From the NCBI GenBank assembly GCA_026873275.1, contig JANTUC010000003.1:744001-808000 (forward strand): a DNA stretch of 64,000 bases, in the 5' to 3' direction. The DNA is from Pseudopithomyces maydicus. Its lineage: Eukaryota > Ascomycota > Dothideomycetes > Pleosporales > Didymosphaeriaceae. The notes beneath the pieces were generated by a model that was not told the DNA's origin, made no database searches, and saw only the letters and a program-made list of their open reading frames with translations. How positions within the stretch are numbered: position 1 is the stretch's first letter; each line of letters begins with the position of its first letter. A program made the translations under genes and the position numbers. Shown here piece by piece: positions 1 to 11,542 of this stretch.

Positions 1-1997
1 CTCGTCAAGTTGGCCAACGACATCACTTACAAGAGGATGAACCAGACTATGAGCAATCTCCAGAAGCTGCCCGATCAGGACTGTTCACCTTTCATGCGTG
101 TGCTGTTTGGCCAAGGTTCTCCTTCACCTCTTCCATCAGACCTGAATGATCCCTCTAATCCTCTTCATAAGCTCGAATGGAAAGATCCGTTTCTGAACGA
201 TAGCCAGAAGGAAGCTGTTAGGTTTGCTCTCGCCTCGCGGGAGGTAGCGTTGATTCACGGTCCCCCAGGCACTGGAAAGACGCATACTCTAATTGAGCTG
301 ATCTTGCAACTACTCAAACAGAATCTACGCCTTTTGGTGTGTGGTCCTTCAAATATATCAGTGGACAATATTGTGGAGCGGCTGGCTCCGCACAAGGTCC
401 CCATGCTACGTTTGGGCCATCCAGCACGTTTGCTGCCCTCTGTGTTGAGCCATTCCCTTGATGTTCTCACCCGTACATCGGAAGCTGCGGCCCTTGTTCA
501 AGACATTAGAAAAGAGATGGATGATAAGCAGGGCTCTATCCGTAAGACTCGTAACGCCAAGGAGCGCCGACAGATCTACAGTGACATGAAGGAGCTTCGT
601 AAGGAATACCGAGAGCGGGAAAGGCGCTGCGTCGATGGTTTAATCCGTGGCAGCAAGGTCGTACTAGCAACTCTGCATGGAGCCGGGGGCTTCCATCTCA
701 AAAACCAAGAATTTGATGTCGTAATCGTTGACGAGGCAAGTCAAGCTCTGGAAGCCCAATGCTGGGTTCCACTGCTATGGGTCAAAGCAGGCAAGCTAGT
801 TCTTGCAGGTGATCATCTCCAGCTACCGCCGACTATCAAGTCACTCAATTCCAAGGAATCCAAAGCAAAGAAATCAAAGGACGGTCACAAGGTTAAGGGT
901 CAAATCACTACAGTCACAGGTGACGGAAATGGCGACGCGGTCATGCCGGTAGCACCCAACACGACACTAGAGACAACACTGTTTGACAGACTGCTCGCCC
1001 TTCATGGCCCATCTATAAAGCGAATGCTGACCACGCAGTACCGCATGCATGAACGCATTATGCAATTTCCGTCGGCGGAATTGTACGATTCGAAACTTGT
1101 GGCCGCCGACGCCGTCAAAGACAGATTGCTGAAAGATGTGCCATATGAAGTCGAGGACAACGATGACACACGCGAACCCATTGTGTTCTGGGACACGCAG
1201 GGGGGCGATTTCCCCGAGAAGAACGAGGACGAGGAGATCAGGAAGGGTGGCAAGGGCATGAGCCTGGGGGACAGCAAATCCAACGAGGCGGAGGCAGCGC
1301 TGGTGAAGGTGCATGTCAACAATCTCATAAGTGCCGGCGTCAAAGCAGAGGACATTGCCGTGATTACGCCATACAATGCCCAGGTAAGGCGGGTGCTCTT
1401 GTGGGGCTATGCATAACATCTGCCGCATGATTTGGACGGCCCGTGTCCGGAACGAGGTTGACTTTGTGGTGTAGGTAGCATTGCTTTCTGGAATGCTTAA
1501 AGAAGCATATCCCGGCATGGAGCTCGGCTCGGTCGACGGGTTCCAGGGGCGCGAGAAGGAGGCTGTCATCGTGAGCCTCGTGCGCAGCAACGCAGACCAC
1601 GAGGTTGGGTTCCTGGGGGAGAAGCGCAGGCTGAACGGTAGGAGACAGGCCCCGTTCCACAGGCACACAGACAGGTCACTCACGGGTTGCAGTGGCCATG
1701 ACGCGTCCCAAAAGGCATCTCTGCGTCATTGGAGATTCGGAGACGGTTGGCAGGTACGTACTGTTTCGTGTTGCTGTAATTGGACGTGACCCGACGCCGT
1801 GGTTCGTTTTGACCCCCTCGCGCTCGTGTAACGTCTTGCGGACCACGTTCCGCTCCAGCTGCGGCCAGCCTGTTAACCAGCGTGCACACAGGGGCAGCAA
1901 GTTTCTCAAGGCGTGGATGGACTTCCTGGAGGAGCATGCTGACCTGCGGTATCCCAACATTGCAGACGTATACGTGGACGAACCAGGTGCTGGATGA
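1..1997 (+). CDS. HCS1: DNA helicase of the Hcs1/SMUBP2 (Upf1-like SF1B) family, 5' truncated
   Basis: The 3' part of a superfamily 1B helicase (571 residues visible); the frame is open at base 1, so the start lies outside the window. Exons are 1-1383, 1475-1637, 1693-1753 and 1892-1997; every junction keeps phase. Helicase motifs appear in order: Walker A GPPGTGKT, motif II VDEAS, motif III GDHLQLPP, QYRMH, then DGFQGREKE and the arginine-finger region AMTRPKRH, whose codons are split across introns 2 and 3. In yeast Hcs1 is the DNA polymerase alpha-associated helicase A; the mammalian relative SMUBP2/IGHMBP2 also acts on RNA. The protein stops soon after the helicase core, without the R3H and AN1 domains of the animal protein, as is usual in fungi. 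Family assignment is secure; the exact cellular role is inferred. Confidence 0.93.
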
Positions 1998-3720
1998 GCG
2001 CTGTGCACGGCTTCACCGCCCGGCTGAGGCTCTACCTAGGACGGGCCGGGGAGCAGCATCATCTGCAGCGGCGACTCCACCGGCGGGGTTGCGGCGATGA
2101 CAGGAGGACGTGTGCATGCGGCGTGACTTGGCTGCAGAGAGGCGAGTCTCACTCTCAAAGTCAAACGCCGGGGACGCACAGCCTATCGAAAAAAACAATG
2201 ACTAGATAGACGCAATACGACGCGACGGCCGCGGTTCTTCATGCGCCACCCAAGCCAAAGCTAGGTAGATGCCCTCTGCGCGCCATCCGAGCTAGAGCTG
2301 CTGCCCTCTGCGCGCCATCTTAGCATGTTTGCTTTGCATGACACAATGGCGACGCCAGGGCAGAGCGAACAGGCGGGCGGGCGCTCGACGTGCCCGTCCT
2401 CGGCGTGTTGACGTTAACGGGGGGTCCGTGATGAAACCGGTGGGCTGGCCACGTTGCTGCTCTATCGATACAGACATGGAGTACCTGGGTGCTGTAGATG
2501 GATGATACCCACCGACCGTCTCCGACCGCCGTCTCCTGCTGGAGAGTCGAGGCTCAACCATGCACGCTGCAAGCGATGCAGTAGACGCACGCTAGATGGC
2601 ACCAGTTGACAGCGCCAGCGCCATCGCGCTTAACGGCCGTTGTCGCGACAGCAGCTGGGCAGCTGGGCAGTGGGCAGTGGGCAGTGGGCAGTGGGCACTA
2701 GGTAGTACCGGTACCTCCCTATGGGCTTCCCAGGGTCCAGCCACCACCCACGGCGGCGACATCACACGGCACCACACAGCACCACACAGCCCTCGAAACG
2801 TACCGTACCGCGAGCGTCATGGCCGTGCCTCGGGCGCGCTGTCCATGTATGTATGTACCCATTTACCCATGTACCCACACGCATGCGCTGTCTGTCGGAG
2901 CACCGCCCTGGTGCGCCATCGAACCGCCTGCTACCGCCTGCTACCGCCTGCTGCCGCCTCGCTACGACGGCTGCCCTGTCTGCGCCTTGCCTCTTCTCGT
3001 CCCTCCACCTCCGCTATCCAGCTCTGAAACGCGCGCACGCGCCCTCCAATCCTCGCCTGCCGCGGCCTGTTTGGAGCCTATCGACCCTTTTCACTCATGC
3101 ATGCAGCGATCCAACCTCTGTTCCCACGCATGTGCTTGCTTGATATTGCCTGCTAGCCTTTCCCGACCATCGTGCCATTATAATCTCTGCAAAAGCCCCG
3201 AGGGCCTGCAAACAACACGGTCCGCTCGCTCCATTCGCTATGCGCCATCCATAGTCCGGCATGCCCTTCCCGCCCCTCCATTCACACCGCTGCCCCTGTG
3301 CATGACGCTTGCGTTTGATACTTATACGCTGTTCCCGCCCGTGGTGTCGTCCCTCTTGCTCTTCGCCTTCGGTCTCAGGAACCCTCACTCGCTCCTTTAT
3401 TCTTCTAGTCTCTTTTGCATTCTTAGCTTTCGCCATTTTAATTGCGCCATCCACTGATCCATTGCGGGGCCGTCATCGGGGCTTTTCGAGAACCCTACTG
3501 CGACTCCACGCTGGGGATTGCGCTTCTGTCTAATGTCTAGTTGCCCATGCGTCACCGTCTAGGGCCATGATATGCTAGTCAGAATTCTAACTTTTGTCCA
3601 GCCAGCTGCAGCTTGACGCTGCTCCTGGCAGTTTCATCTCTGCATCTTCTTGCTTTCGTCCGCTCTGTCGACGACCACTTCGCTTTCATGCTCATCCAGG
3701 ACGATTCTACCCGGCCCAAC
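1998..3720. other. Intergenic region with low-complexity repeats and CT-rich leader
   Basis: No convincing gene is seen. It holds the 3' flank of the helicase and the long upstream region of the next gene. Three simple repeats occur: a GGGCAGT array near 2653-2698, CACCACACAGC-type units near 2766-2790, and three copies of a ten-base ACCGCCTGCT unit at 2923-2959. From about 2960 to 3450 the plus strand is strongly pyrimidine-rich, as in many long fungal promoters and 5' leaders. Confidence 0.6.
2653..2698. repeat. Minisatellite, about four GGGCAGT units preceded by two GGGCAGCT units
   Basis: Read directly from the sequence: two 8-base units followed by four 7-base GGGCAGT units and a final GGGCAC. 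It sits in non-coding DNA between the helicase and the next gene and is a likely length-polymorphic site. Confidence 0.9.
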
Positions 3721-5852
3721 ATGAGTGCGCCTGCTAACCCCCGGCCGCTTTCCAGCGTTCGAGTTGGAAGGCCGAGGCTATTCGGCGGGGCGACCTCAAG
3801 ATCAGTGGACCTATACCCCTCACCGAAGACATGCCTTTGAACGAGGAAGAGGAGGAGGAATTCGAGAAACACGGAAAACTCTCTCCAAAGCCAACCCAAG
3901 ACACCTCTGCGTACCAACCTGCACACCATGAACCGGACCAACTTCGGATTTCATCGCCTACCATAGGAGTTACCCGGGCAGAAACTCACCCCCAAACCTC
4001 GGTCCAAACACAGGAGACATTGCAACAGGAACCTGAACGTCGGGTATCTCCGCCGACGCAACTGTCTATTCCGACACAAAGTACGCCAGAGAGACACAGG
4101 CGAAGTGCTACAGAGCCTATGCCCATCTCAAGCCCTATCCCGCTTCCCCCAGAAACGCCTACCCAGACTTCGAACAAGAAAAAGCGAAAGAGCGGTATTC
4201 GCAATGTCTTTCGAAAGATGTTTGGACGAAAGAGTAGGGATGAGTCGGACGAGTATGGAGTCTCGCCAGTACAGCGAACGGAGACGCCACGGAAACCACA
4301 ACGCGACAGTGTACGGTGACCAAGCCCAAGACGCCTGGTGAAATGCTAACGTTGATAGGAAATCGTGGCGACCAGTGCTTCTTCGGAAAGACAGACGCCT
4401 ATTCGTCGCGGCCGGATCTCCGACCTAGCTGTTGAAGAGCCCACGCTCATCAACCCCTTGGGCCAGCATCTTCCATTCCCTATGAATGTGAACGCCCCCC
4501 AAGAAGCTAGCCCACAACATGAATATCTCATGTTCGAGGGACCGTCCCCTGAAACTGGCCGCCGGCGCGCCACCCTCCCAGACGTTCATACCATCTCGGA
4601 AACCCAGAGCTTGAACGGACGCGTCCACCAACTGGAGAGTTGGAATGAACAACCAGATGGTGACTTTATTCCCTCACCTGAGATTGGCATCGCACTCTCC
4701 AGCCCACCTCATATGCGGCAGGCAACCGATGCAGCGCAAGAGAAGCGCAGGTCACGAAGCGCAGGAAACTTGCGTGAACTGATCAAGGGCAGGCCGTCTG
4801 TAGAACGGAGACGCAGCGAGGAAATACGGTACTGGAGAAACAGCTATGCATCCGGGAGTATTTACAGCACGGCCACGCCGCGGCCGCGTACTGCACAAAC
4901 CGTGGAGACAGTGCAAAGTGCTGCCGCCCAAGAGGACCTCCCCAAACTCGAAGAGGTAGTAACAAAGTCTGTTTCTGTGCACGCGCCCACGGTCGTGACG
5001 CAAAAAGACCATGAAAGCCTGCAGGTTGCACACCCGCTTCCTGTGGAAGCATTCAACTTCGGAAACCTTCGAAGCGATTTCTCCGACGATGACGATTCAG
5101 AGCAACCTGAGGCGCCACCTGTTCGTCACGAGAAACGCCTTTCTATCGAAGACAGGGTGAAGCATTTGGAGGAGAATATGCGCACTTTGGATGCTTCGGT
5201 CCGTCGCATGTCAGGCCAGACGAATCGACAGACCATCATCCTCGAGAACGCGCCCAAGGGCCGACGCTCGCGCAATCGCTCTTCTTCTGCCTCGAGCCAG
5301 CGGCAGGGCTCTCACCATTCGACCAGCAGATCCTCCAACAACCCGTTGGGTCTCCGGCAGTACGGGGAAGAGAAATCGCCCCCTGCTTCGCCTGTCCACC
5401 CTCCACTCTCTGCCGTCAACGAGGACCCAGCTCGGCAACGACAGCTCACGCCGCCTGATCTAAGGGCTCAGCTCGATACGTTGAAGATGGCTTTGCAGCA
5501 GGAGGTCACTGCAAGGAAGGTGCTGGAAACGCAAGTTTCTACCCTTCAACGCGATCTCGCGGACTTGCATGCCCTGGTGCACAAGTTCATCAACACAACT
5601 AGCCCAAACTATCCGACACCCAGTCCGGATGCCATCATCACTAGCAACGAGGCAAACACCCCACGGGCGAGTGAGGGGAGGGAACGATCATGGACAGAGG
5701 GCAGTTTGGAAAGCGACGTGGAGGATGTGATGAGCCCTGACGACTGGGCGACACCGAAGGAGAGTGCCGCCTCGGGTTTTTCTAAGCGAGTTGTCTCTCA
5801 GCGAGAAACGGTCCTCGTACGAAGCAACGAGTTGAAAAAAGGTGACGGATAG
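3721..5852 (+). CDS. Disordered, basic coiled-coil protein of unknown function; frame broken by one missing base
   Basis: Exons 3721-4310 and 4359-5852 (48-bp intron, phase kept). From 3738 onward the protein frame is open and protein-like (SWKAEAIRRGDLKISG, then an acidic EEEEEEFEKHG stretch). It connects to the ATG at 3721 only if one base is missing from the C run 3738-3742, giving about 694 residues. If the assembly is right, translation would begin at the ATG at 3831. The protein is Ser/Pro/Arg-rich, has a basic patch (KKKRKSG...FRKMFGRKS) and two predicted heptad segments, around IEDRVKHLEENMRTLD and LRAQLDTLKMALQQEV. No enzyme domain is seen. A cytoskeletal or scaffold role is only a guess. 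Confidence 0.75.
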
Positions 5853-6938
5853 TACGAGCACGAGCACGAGCACGACGATACGGCCGATCAGGCTGTGCCT
5901 CTCTTTCCTTCAGCATTTCCCTATTGTTCTCATTGAATGACTCCAACCGTCATATGTTCATGCAAGGCATATCCTGTACGATACCCGCTCGGCGTTATTT
6001 AGGTCTTATACTTGCTAGTTGGGCGAACTTTCTTTCGTCCCCATCGCGTTTGTCTTCGTTTTGCGTGTTTCCCTTTTCGATTTCGCATGTTGATTAAGCG
6101 AGCGTGTTTTCTTGCGTTGAGCGCTTGTGTCTGCTGGCGAGTAGACCGATCTGTAATATATATGCACTACGCAGCATGCATCGAGTTGATGGTGGCAAAT
6201 AGGGGAAGACAATGATTAAAAATTGGAATGACACAAGACAGAGACGTATACGCCAAATATCTCGTGAATTGGAAAAGATCATCGCGGGGCTGCAAGAGAC
6301 GGCCAGAAGGTGGTGCGGTTGGTCGTCTGCAAAAGAGACAGGAACGACCCTCCCCCCTCCTCTTTCCAACCCACCCCGTGTTAGCATGGCTCTGCCCAGA
6401 TTTCCAATGACAAGATCTGACAACAGCAGTCAGGCCGGCTCTGCTACCCTAGGCCAGTCTTTCCCAGCAACCTTTGGATCTTACGGTACACCGTTCTTCC
6501 GACGCGCGCCTGCCGCCTCGCTCGTGCGTGTTGGCGAGAGTGAACATGAACGCAAGACACGGAGTTGCTCCAGGTACTATTATCGCTGCAATGAAATATT
6601 CGGATGACCATCCTGAAGTTCGTTACGGAAGAGCGAGATTGCAAGGAACTTCCTCGGGCCTTTCTCTTAGACGTCATCTTGGAGCCTTTAGCCAGGTTAT
6701 CGACATCGTGCCTGGACTTCCGGAGCAGCAACAACCCTGTTACTACCACTGTCACGGAGGCGAAGTGCTATAGGGATATAGGGAGGACTAGGTGGCATGG
6801 GTTTACATTGAGTAGGCTACGGAAGGACAACCAGCCCAGACTACACATGTATAGTGATTGTAGCAGTATTCAAAACACCTGATGGTCTATCCATCCAATA
6901 CAACTCCCCCCACATGTATACCTTCCTTACCTACCCCA
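5853..6938. other. Intergenic, convergent 3' ends
   Basis: Lies between the 3' ends of two convergent genes. It opens with a short GAGCAC microsatellite (about 5854-5876). Short open frames show no recognisable domain or codon signature. I see no RNA gene. Confidence 0.5.
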
Positions 6939-8984
6939 TCACCGTATCCCCCCTCCCAACCCCCTCACAAACACCATCCGCGGCAGCGCATTATTCGCGC
7001 AAGTAGTCCGCACACTTACGCAAATACCACCTCCACCCCTGCAGCACGTACCAACCACACACAGCTGGTTTGGTCCACAGTCCGTGTTCGCGCTGCACGC
7101 CGGCGACCCACACGACGTGCTACCCGGCACACACAAGCCACCGCCATCGCTCGTGGATCCGCAGATGCAACCCGAGCCGCAGTAGATGTAGTTCGAGCAC
7201 GAGGACGAGGCACACCGGGGGTTGGAGCACAGCCCGTTGGAGCAACCACCTGAGGCGCAGACGTTGCCGCACGCACCGCAGTTGTTGGGGTCAGTGAGCA
7301 GGTTTACGCACTGGTTGTTGCAAGTTGCGGAGGGGGCGGTGCAGGGGCAGGAGGACTCGGTGGCGATGGCCGTGGTGGTGGTTGTGGTGGTTGGGGTCGT
7401 AGTGGTGGTGGCGAGCACGCTGATGGTGGCTTCCTCTGTGATGGTGTCGGTGGCCTGGGCGGTGGCGGTTGAGGTCGCTGTGCCGGTCTCGGTGACGGTG
7501 ACGGTAGTCGTAGTGGTTACCGTGGTGGTTGAAAGGACCGGAGTGCAGGAGCTGTCAGGGATGGGAGCGAGGAAGGTTGTGGCGATCAGGCGTGCGTTTA
7601 CGCCGCGTGGGATGATCGTGGATGTGCTGGGGCAGGTTGTGGTAGTGGATGTCCTGTGGATATGTTAGAATTGCATATAAGCTACTTAAAGTTTGAGCTT
7701 ACTCAGTTTCCGTGACTGTAACCGCGTCGGCAGTGGCGGTTGTAGTGCCATAAGTGGTAGTGATTGAATTGGTGACGGTATCGGTCAAAGTCTGAGTCTC
7801 GGTGACCTCAGTTTGCACAGTCTCGTAAGCTGTCGTAGTAGTGGTCGAAGTGACAGTCTCAGTCGTGACATCTGTAGTTGGTACACATGAGCTTGTTGAA
7901 GAGGAAACGACAGTGCTTGACTCAGATGAGCTGGAAGCGCTGCTTGATTCCGACGAGCTGGACGAGGCGCTGCTCGATGCAGATGAACTAGAAGATGAAG
8001 TAATTGACGCAGAGGAGGAGATATACGAAGAAGGCGAAGAGCTGATCGACGAAGGGGACGCTGAAGAGAACGCGGAGGATGATGCTGAAGATGGTCCAGA
8101 GCTCGATGGGACTGACGAACGGATGGACGATGTTGCAACCCGAACCGAGGAAGTAGTGCATTTCGTCGTTGAAGATGATGAACTACGAGTGGACGAGGAA
8201 GTGCACTTTGTCGAGGAGGAAGAAGAAACACGAGTCGAGGACGTTGTGCACTTTGTCGAGGTTGAAGATGAGGCGCGTGTGGATGAGGATTTGCGAATTG
8301 ATTCGCACTTTCCATATCCTGATTGGCACCCCTGGCCACAGTATGCATCAGTAGAACCACTTTGAAGAGTATTAGCATCAATTCACAGAGGACCAGTGTT
8401 TCCGATCCGGCTTACCAGTATCCGTTCTTTGAGCAGCAGTTCCCCCACTTGGAGCCCATGCAAGTCATTTTCCCATAGCTGGCTCCGCAACGTGCATCTT
8501 TCGATACCTTTGGAGTAGCATAAGATGATGCAGAAGACGCACGAGTCGAGGTAGGCCGGGCCTTAGAGCTGCTGCAAGGCTTCGAGGACGATGGCTTGAC
8601 ACCGCAAGTGCCGAATGCAGAATTACAGCCGGTGCCACAATAGTTCGACGTCTTACCACAGTAACCGTTCTTACTGCAGCAGTTTCCAAAAACCGATCCC
8701 TGGCAAGTGTATCCGGCGTATCCACCGCATCTTCCGTCCTTGGATACCTTGACTATAGGCTTGCTGGGGGAGGATGTGGTTCCGCATTTACCGAAGCCAG
8801 ACTGGCATCCGCTCTGGCAGTACGCTGGCGTGGAGCCGCAGTAACCGTGCGAGGAGCAGCACTCCCCAAAAGAACTTCCGCGGCAGGTGAGACCAACCTC
8901 TAAACCGCAACGGCCTGAGGTGCTGACTTTGAGGGCGAGGATTGATGGAATGGACGCGAGGGTCCACAAAAGGAGTGACCGCAT
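6939..8984 (-). CDS. Secreted chitin-binding protein with three CBM18 domains, Ser/Thr stalk and Stig1-like cysteine-rich tail
   Basis: Three exons on the minus strand (8984-8416, 8359-7703, 7653-6939) give 646 residues with phase kept. A signal peptide (MRSLLLWTLASIPSILA) is followed by three hevein-type CBM18 modules with the CCS.xGYCG core. The third module is split by intron 1, so its GYCG appears only after splicing. Then comes a long Ser/Thr stalk, probably heavily O-glycosylated, and a tail with DPNNCGACGNVC, a motif of Stig1-like cysteine-rich domains. CBM18 proteins bind chitin and may mask the fungal wall from plant chitinases or anchor the protein in it. A GTAAGT just after the last GGIC codons could be a donor, so the last 25 residues are less sure. 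A TATA element lies about 170 bp upstream. Confidence 0.85.
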
Positions 8985-9755
8985 AATAATGCTGACTTGG
9001 TTATTAATTAAATATTAGAGATAGTTATACTGTAAAACGAGTGACAGTGCCAGAGAATCTGGACGGAAACGCGGCGACGCCGTAGCAAACACAATCAATG
9101 AACGTGAAGTTGCTGCGTGCGGACAGAAACCACTGCAACAGCAGCGGCCCAGTTTTATAGGAACATGAGCTGTCCCACACCAAGCCTACTCTCCCTGAGC
9201 GAAAGAAAATACCAAATTGTAGTGACCCATCTCAGCAGCGCCACATACAATCCTACAACGCCAGAATCTTGCGTGGTCATTACGTCTAAGATGGTTTGGG
9301 TAACCTTTAGAGAGCGAGCCCTGTCCGGCGATCTAGAACCAGGTACTGACACGCTAGTAATTCCTATTGCGGTAAGGTGAGATCTCCTGTGGATATGAAT
9401 GCGGACTGGCGCTCGGCTATGTCCATCGAAAATCTGGGGGGCACAGATCTCCATCATGCGATTTCGCATGGATGGAAATTTGTTATGGTGACGGCTGAGC
9501 GACCAGCCGCACTGTAGACCCAGATTGACTCCCATGAAGGCGCGATTAAAAAAGAAAAGCCTTCTGTCGCTAAAGTACTAAGATATTATGCGTTAACCGA
9601 AAAAATGATCGCCTGCGCGAGGTAGAGAGAAGCCGTGATTGCTTTTTGTCTAGAGATAGCTCACGTAAAGGAGCTCAAATTATTCGGACCCTGCCTTCAA
9701 GAAGATATTTTTCTCACTGTCTTACAACCCCTTGATATCTTTACATCCGTTTATC
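8985..9755. other. Intergenic, CBM18 promoter side
   Basis: Holds the CBM18 gene promoter and the 3' flank of the receptor gene, both transcribed leftward. No gene-like frame is seen. Confidence 0.5.
9153..9159 (-). promoter_or_regulatory. TATA-like element of the CBM18 gene
   Basis: TATAAAA on the minus strand, about 170 bp upstream of the CBM18 ATG at 8984. Spacing allows a 5' UTR of roughly 100-140 nt. Inference from sequence only. Confidence 0.4.
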
Positions 9756-11542
9756 TTACAATTCGTTTTTCCGAAAATGTTTTGACTTCACACTTTCTCG
9801 GTCGACACTGTACTCCGTCTGCACCATAATTCCATCCGATATCTGGCCAGTTGGAGCTCGCGTGATGGCGAGCGGCATAATATCCTCGTTGGAATTAAAT
9901 GACTGCGACAGACCGTCGGTAGGGCTACCATCGCGTCCTGGAAACATTTTCGAATCTCCGTAGTCGTTCAGCTCGAGAAATTCTTGCTTTCCCACCTTAT
10001 TCCGGCTTAAGGAGCTCAGTCGGGAGCGATCGGACTTTGATCCCCATGCTTTCGAATTCTTCCCGTAGCTCTTTTTAGAATTACCCCTCGATCCATCTTC
10101 GTAGTAGCCATTACTTTGTGGTGTTTTGGGCCACAGCCGGGAGCTGATCAATGTCTGGAGTGAACGAAGGGCAGGCATGCAGGCGACTACAACACCCACG
10201 TGTGTCTCGACCGCAGACCAAACTCCGACTGGCAGGTAGTCCCAGGTCACGTTCGTCGTGTGCGCAAATTCTACCATGTACCCTAGGCGGAGAACACTGA
10301 CAACCGTGACACTTATCGCAGGTTAGCAGGATTCAAGGCGGAAGGTTAGGAAGAACTCACAATCCTCCACCCAAGAACATGAACATTACGCCGAATCTGC
10401 GTCGTCGAGACATGGCGAGTTTCGCCGTTTGTCGTATTGGCAGAATGATGATAACTATATCAAGCACCATGTTGATTCCTGCGGACGCCCAGACGTGCCT
10501 GTTGAAGTCGATGCATTGTCCATCGTGCTCGCCATCCCATCGTTGCCACGCTATACGTATAGGTATGCATTGGAGTGCTGTTGCTGTGACGAAGCTTATG
10601 ATATATAGAACACAGAATACAATCGTGACGTAGATTGCTCGTCGGAGATCTCGTTGCGGAAATATTCGGAGGTAGAAGAGGAGGATCGAGATTTTAGTCA
10701 AACCGATGGCCGCCAAATATAGTAGCTCTGTGAAATAAAAGATCTTGGTTTCATTAGTGATTTACTCCACAAAACATGCTGTAACGGTATCATACCTCTA
10801 GAACTTTTGTAATGTTGTCGAATGGCACCATCCACATGTCTTGACCCAACCCGATTTGATTCACTAATGCACTAGTTAGAGTTTATAGTGTAAAGATCTT
10901 GAACTAGAAGGACTCACAGATGTACGCGCAGAAAGTGAGCGGAATGATTATCATCTATGACAAATCAGCCTTCATAAGTCGACCTGTCAGCGTATTCTGC
11001 CTTACCATAGCCGCTGCCATCACCCAGTCATCAAGGCCCCATTGTCCTGCTCCAACGCACGGCAGGCGGGAGATTACTCGAACGATCCATGTTATGACGC
11101 ATGCACCGCCGATTATGAGGCATGCCAGTGTGCCCATTCTTGATACATTGCGCACTGGCGCGTTCATCAACTGCGAGAGAAACTTCTTTGCGGCTATAAC
11201 CATCAACGTCGGAAATCCCAGAAGAGGTAAAGAATCAACTTACTCAAAGCATTTCTGACACTACAACTGGCCCTGACGCATCCGCTCAGGTCATCTAGAA
11301 GTTTATCATTGTGTTTGATACACTCGAAGTCTGTAAGCTCGCACTCTGACTTGCTAACGATTGACAGTGTACAGTTTAGCTAACCACAAAGTCAGTATGT
11401 CGACCTGTCAGAATGCTGGCGTACATACCGCGCAAGGTGGTAACTTTTCTATAGCGTAGTTCAAAAGATCGGAACCCGTTTGACCTTGTGCGTAGGCAGT
11501 GATCGGCAGCATGCAGTACAATAATAACGTGATGTACTTCAT
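9756..11542 (-). CDS. CFEM-domain, Pth11-like seven-helix receptor
   Basis: Seven exons on the minus strand: 11542-11429, 11379-11244, 11193-11006, 10954-10918, 10863-10796, 10725-10361 and 10311-9756. All phases match and give 487 residues. Order: signal peptide (MKYITLLLYCMLPITAYAQ), CFEM domain from PPCA (residues 35-38) to about 98, then seven hydrophobic segments typical of the fungal rhodopsin-like Pth11 group (GLGQDMW, TKISILLFYLRIF, TWDYLPVGVWSAVE), and a Ser/Lys-rich cytoplasmic tail of about 110 residues. Pth11 of Magnaporthe senses surface cues for appressorium formation; a sensor role here is inferred from family. Unusual: the fifth CFEM cysteine is Lys60 and the eighth is Met93, while the other six are present. 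The exon-6 acceptor CAGAG has a second AG two bases upstream. Confidence 0.9.
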
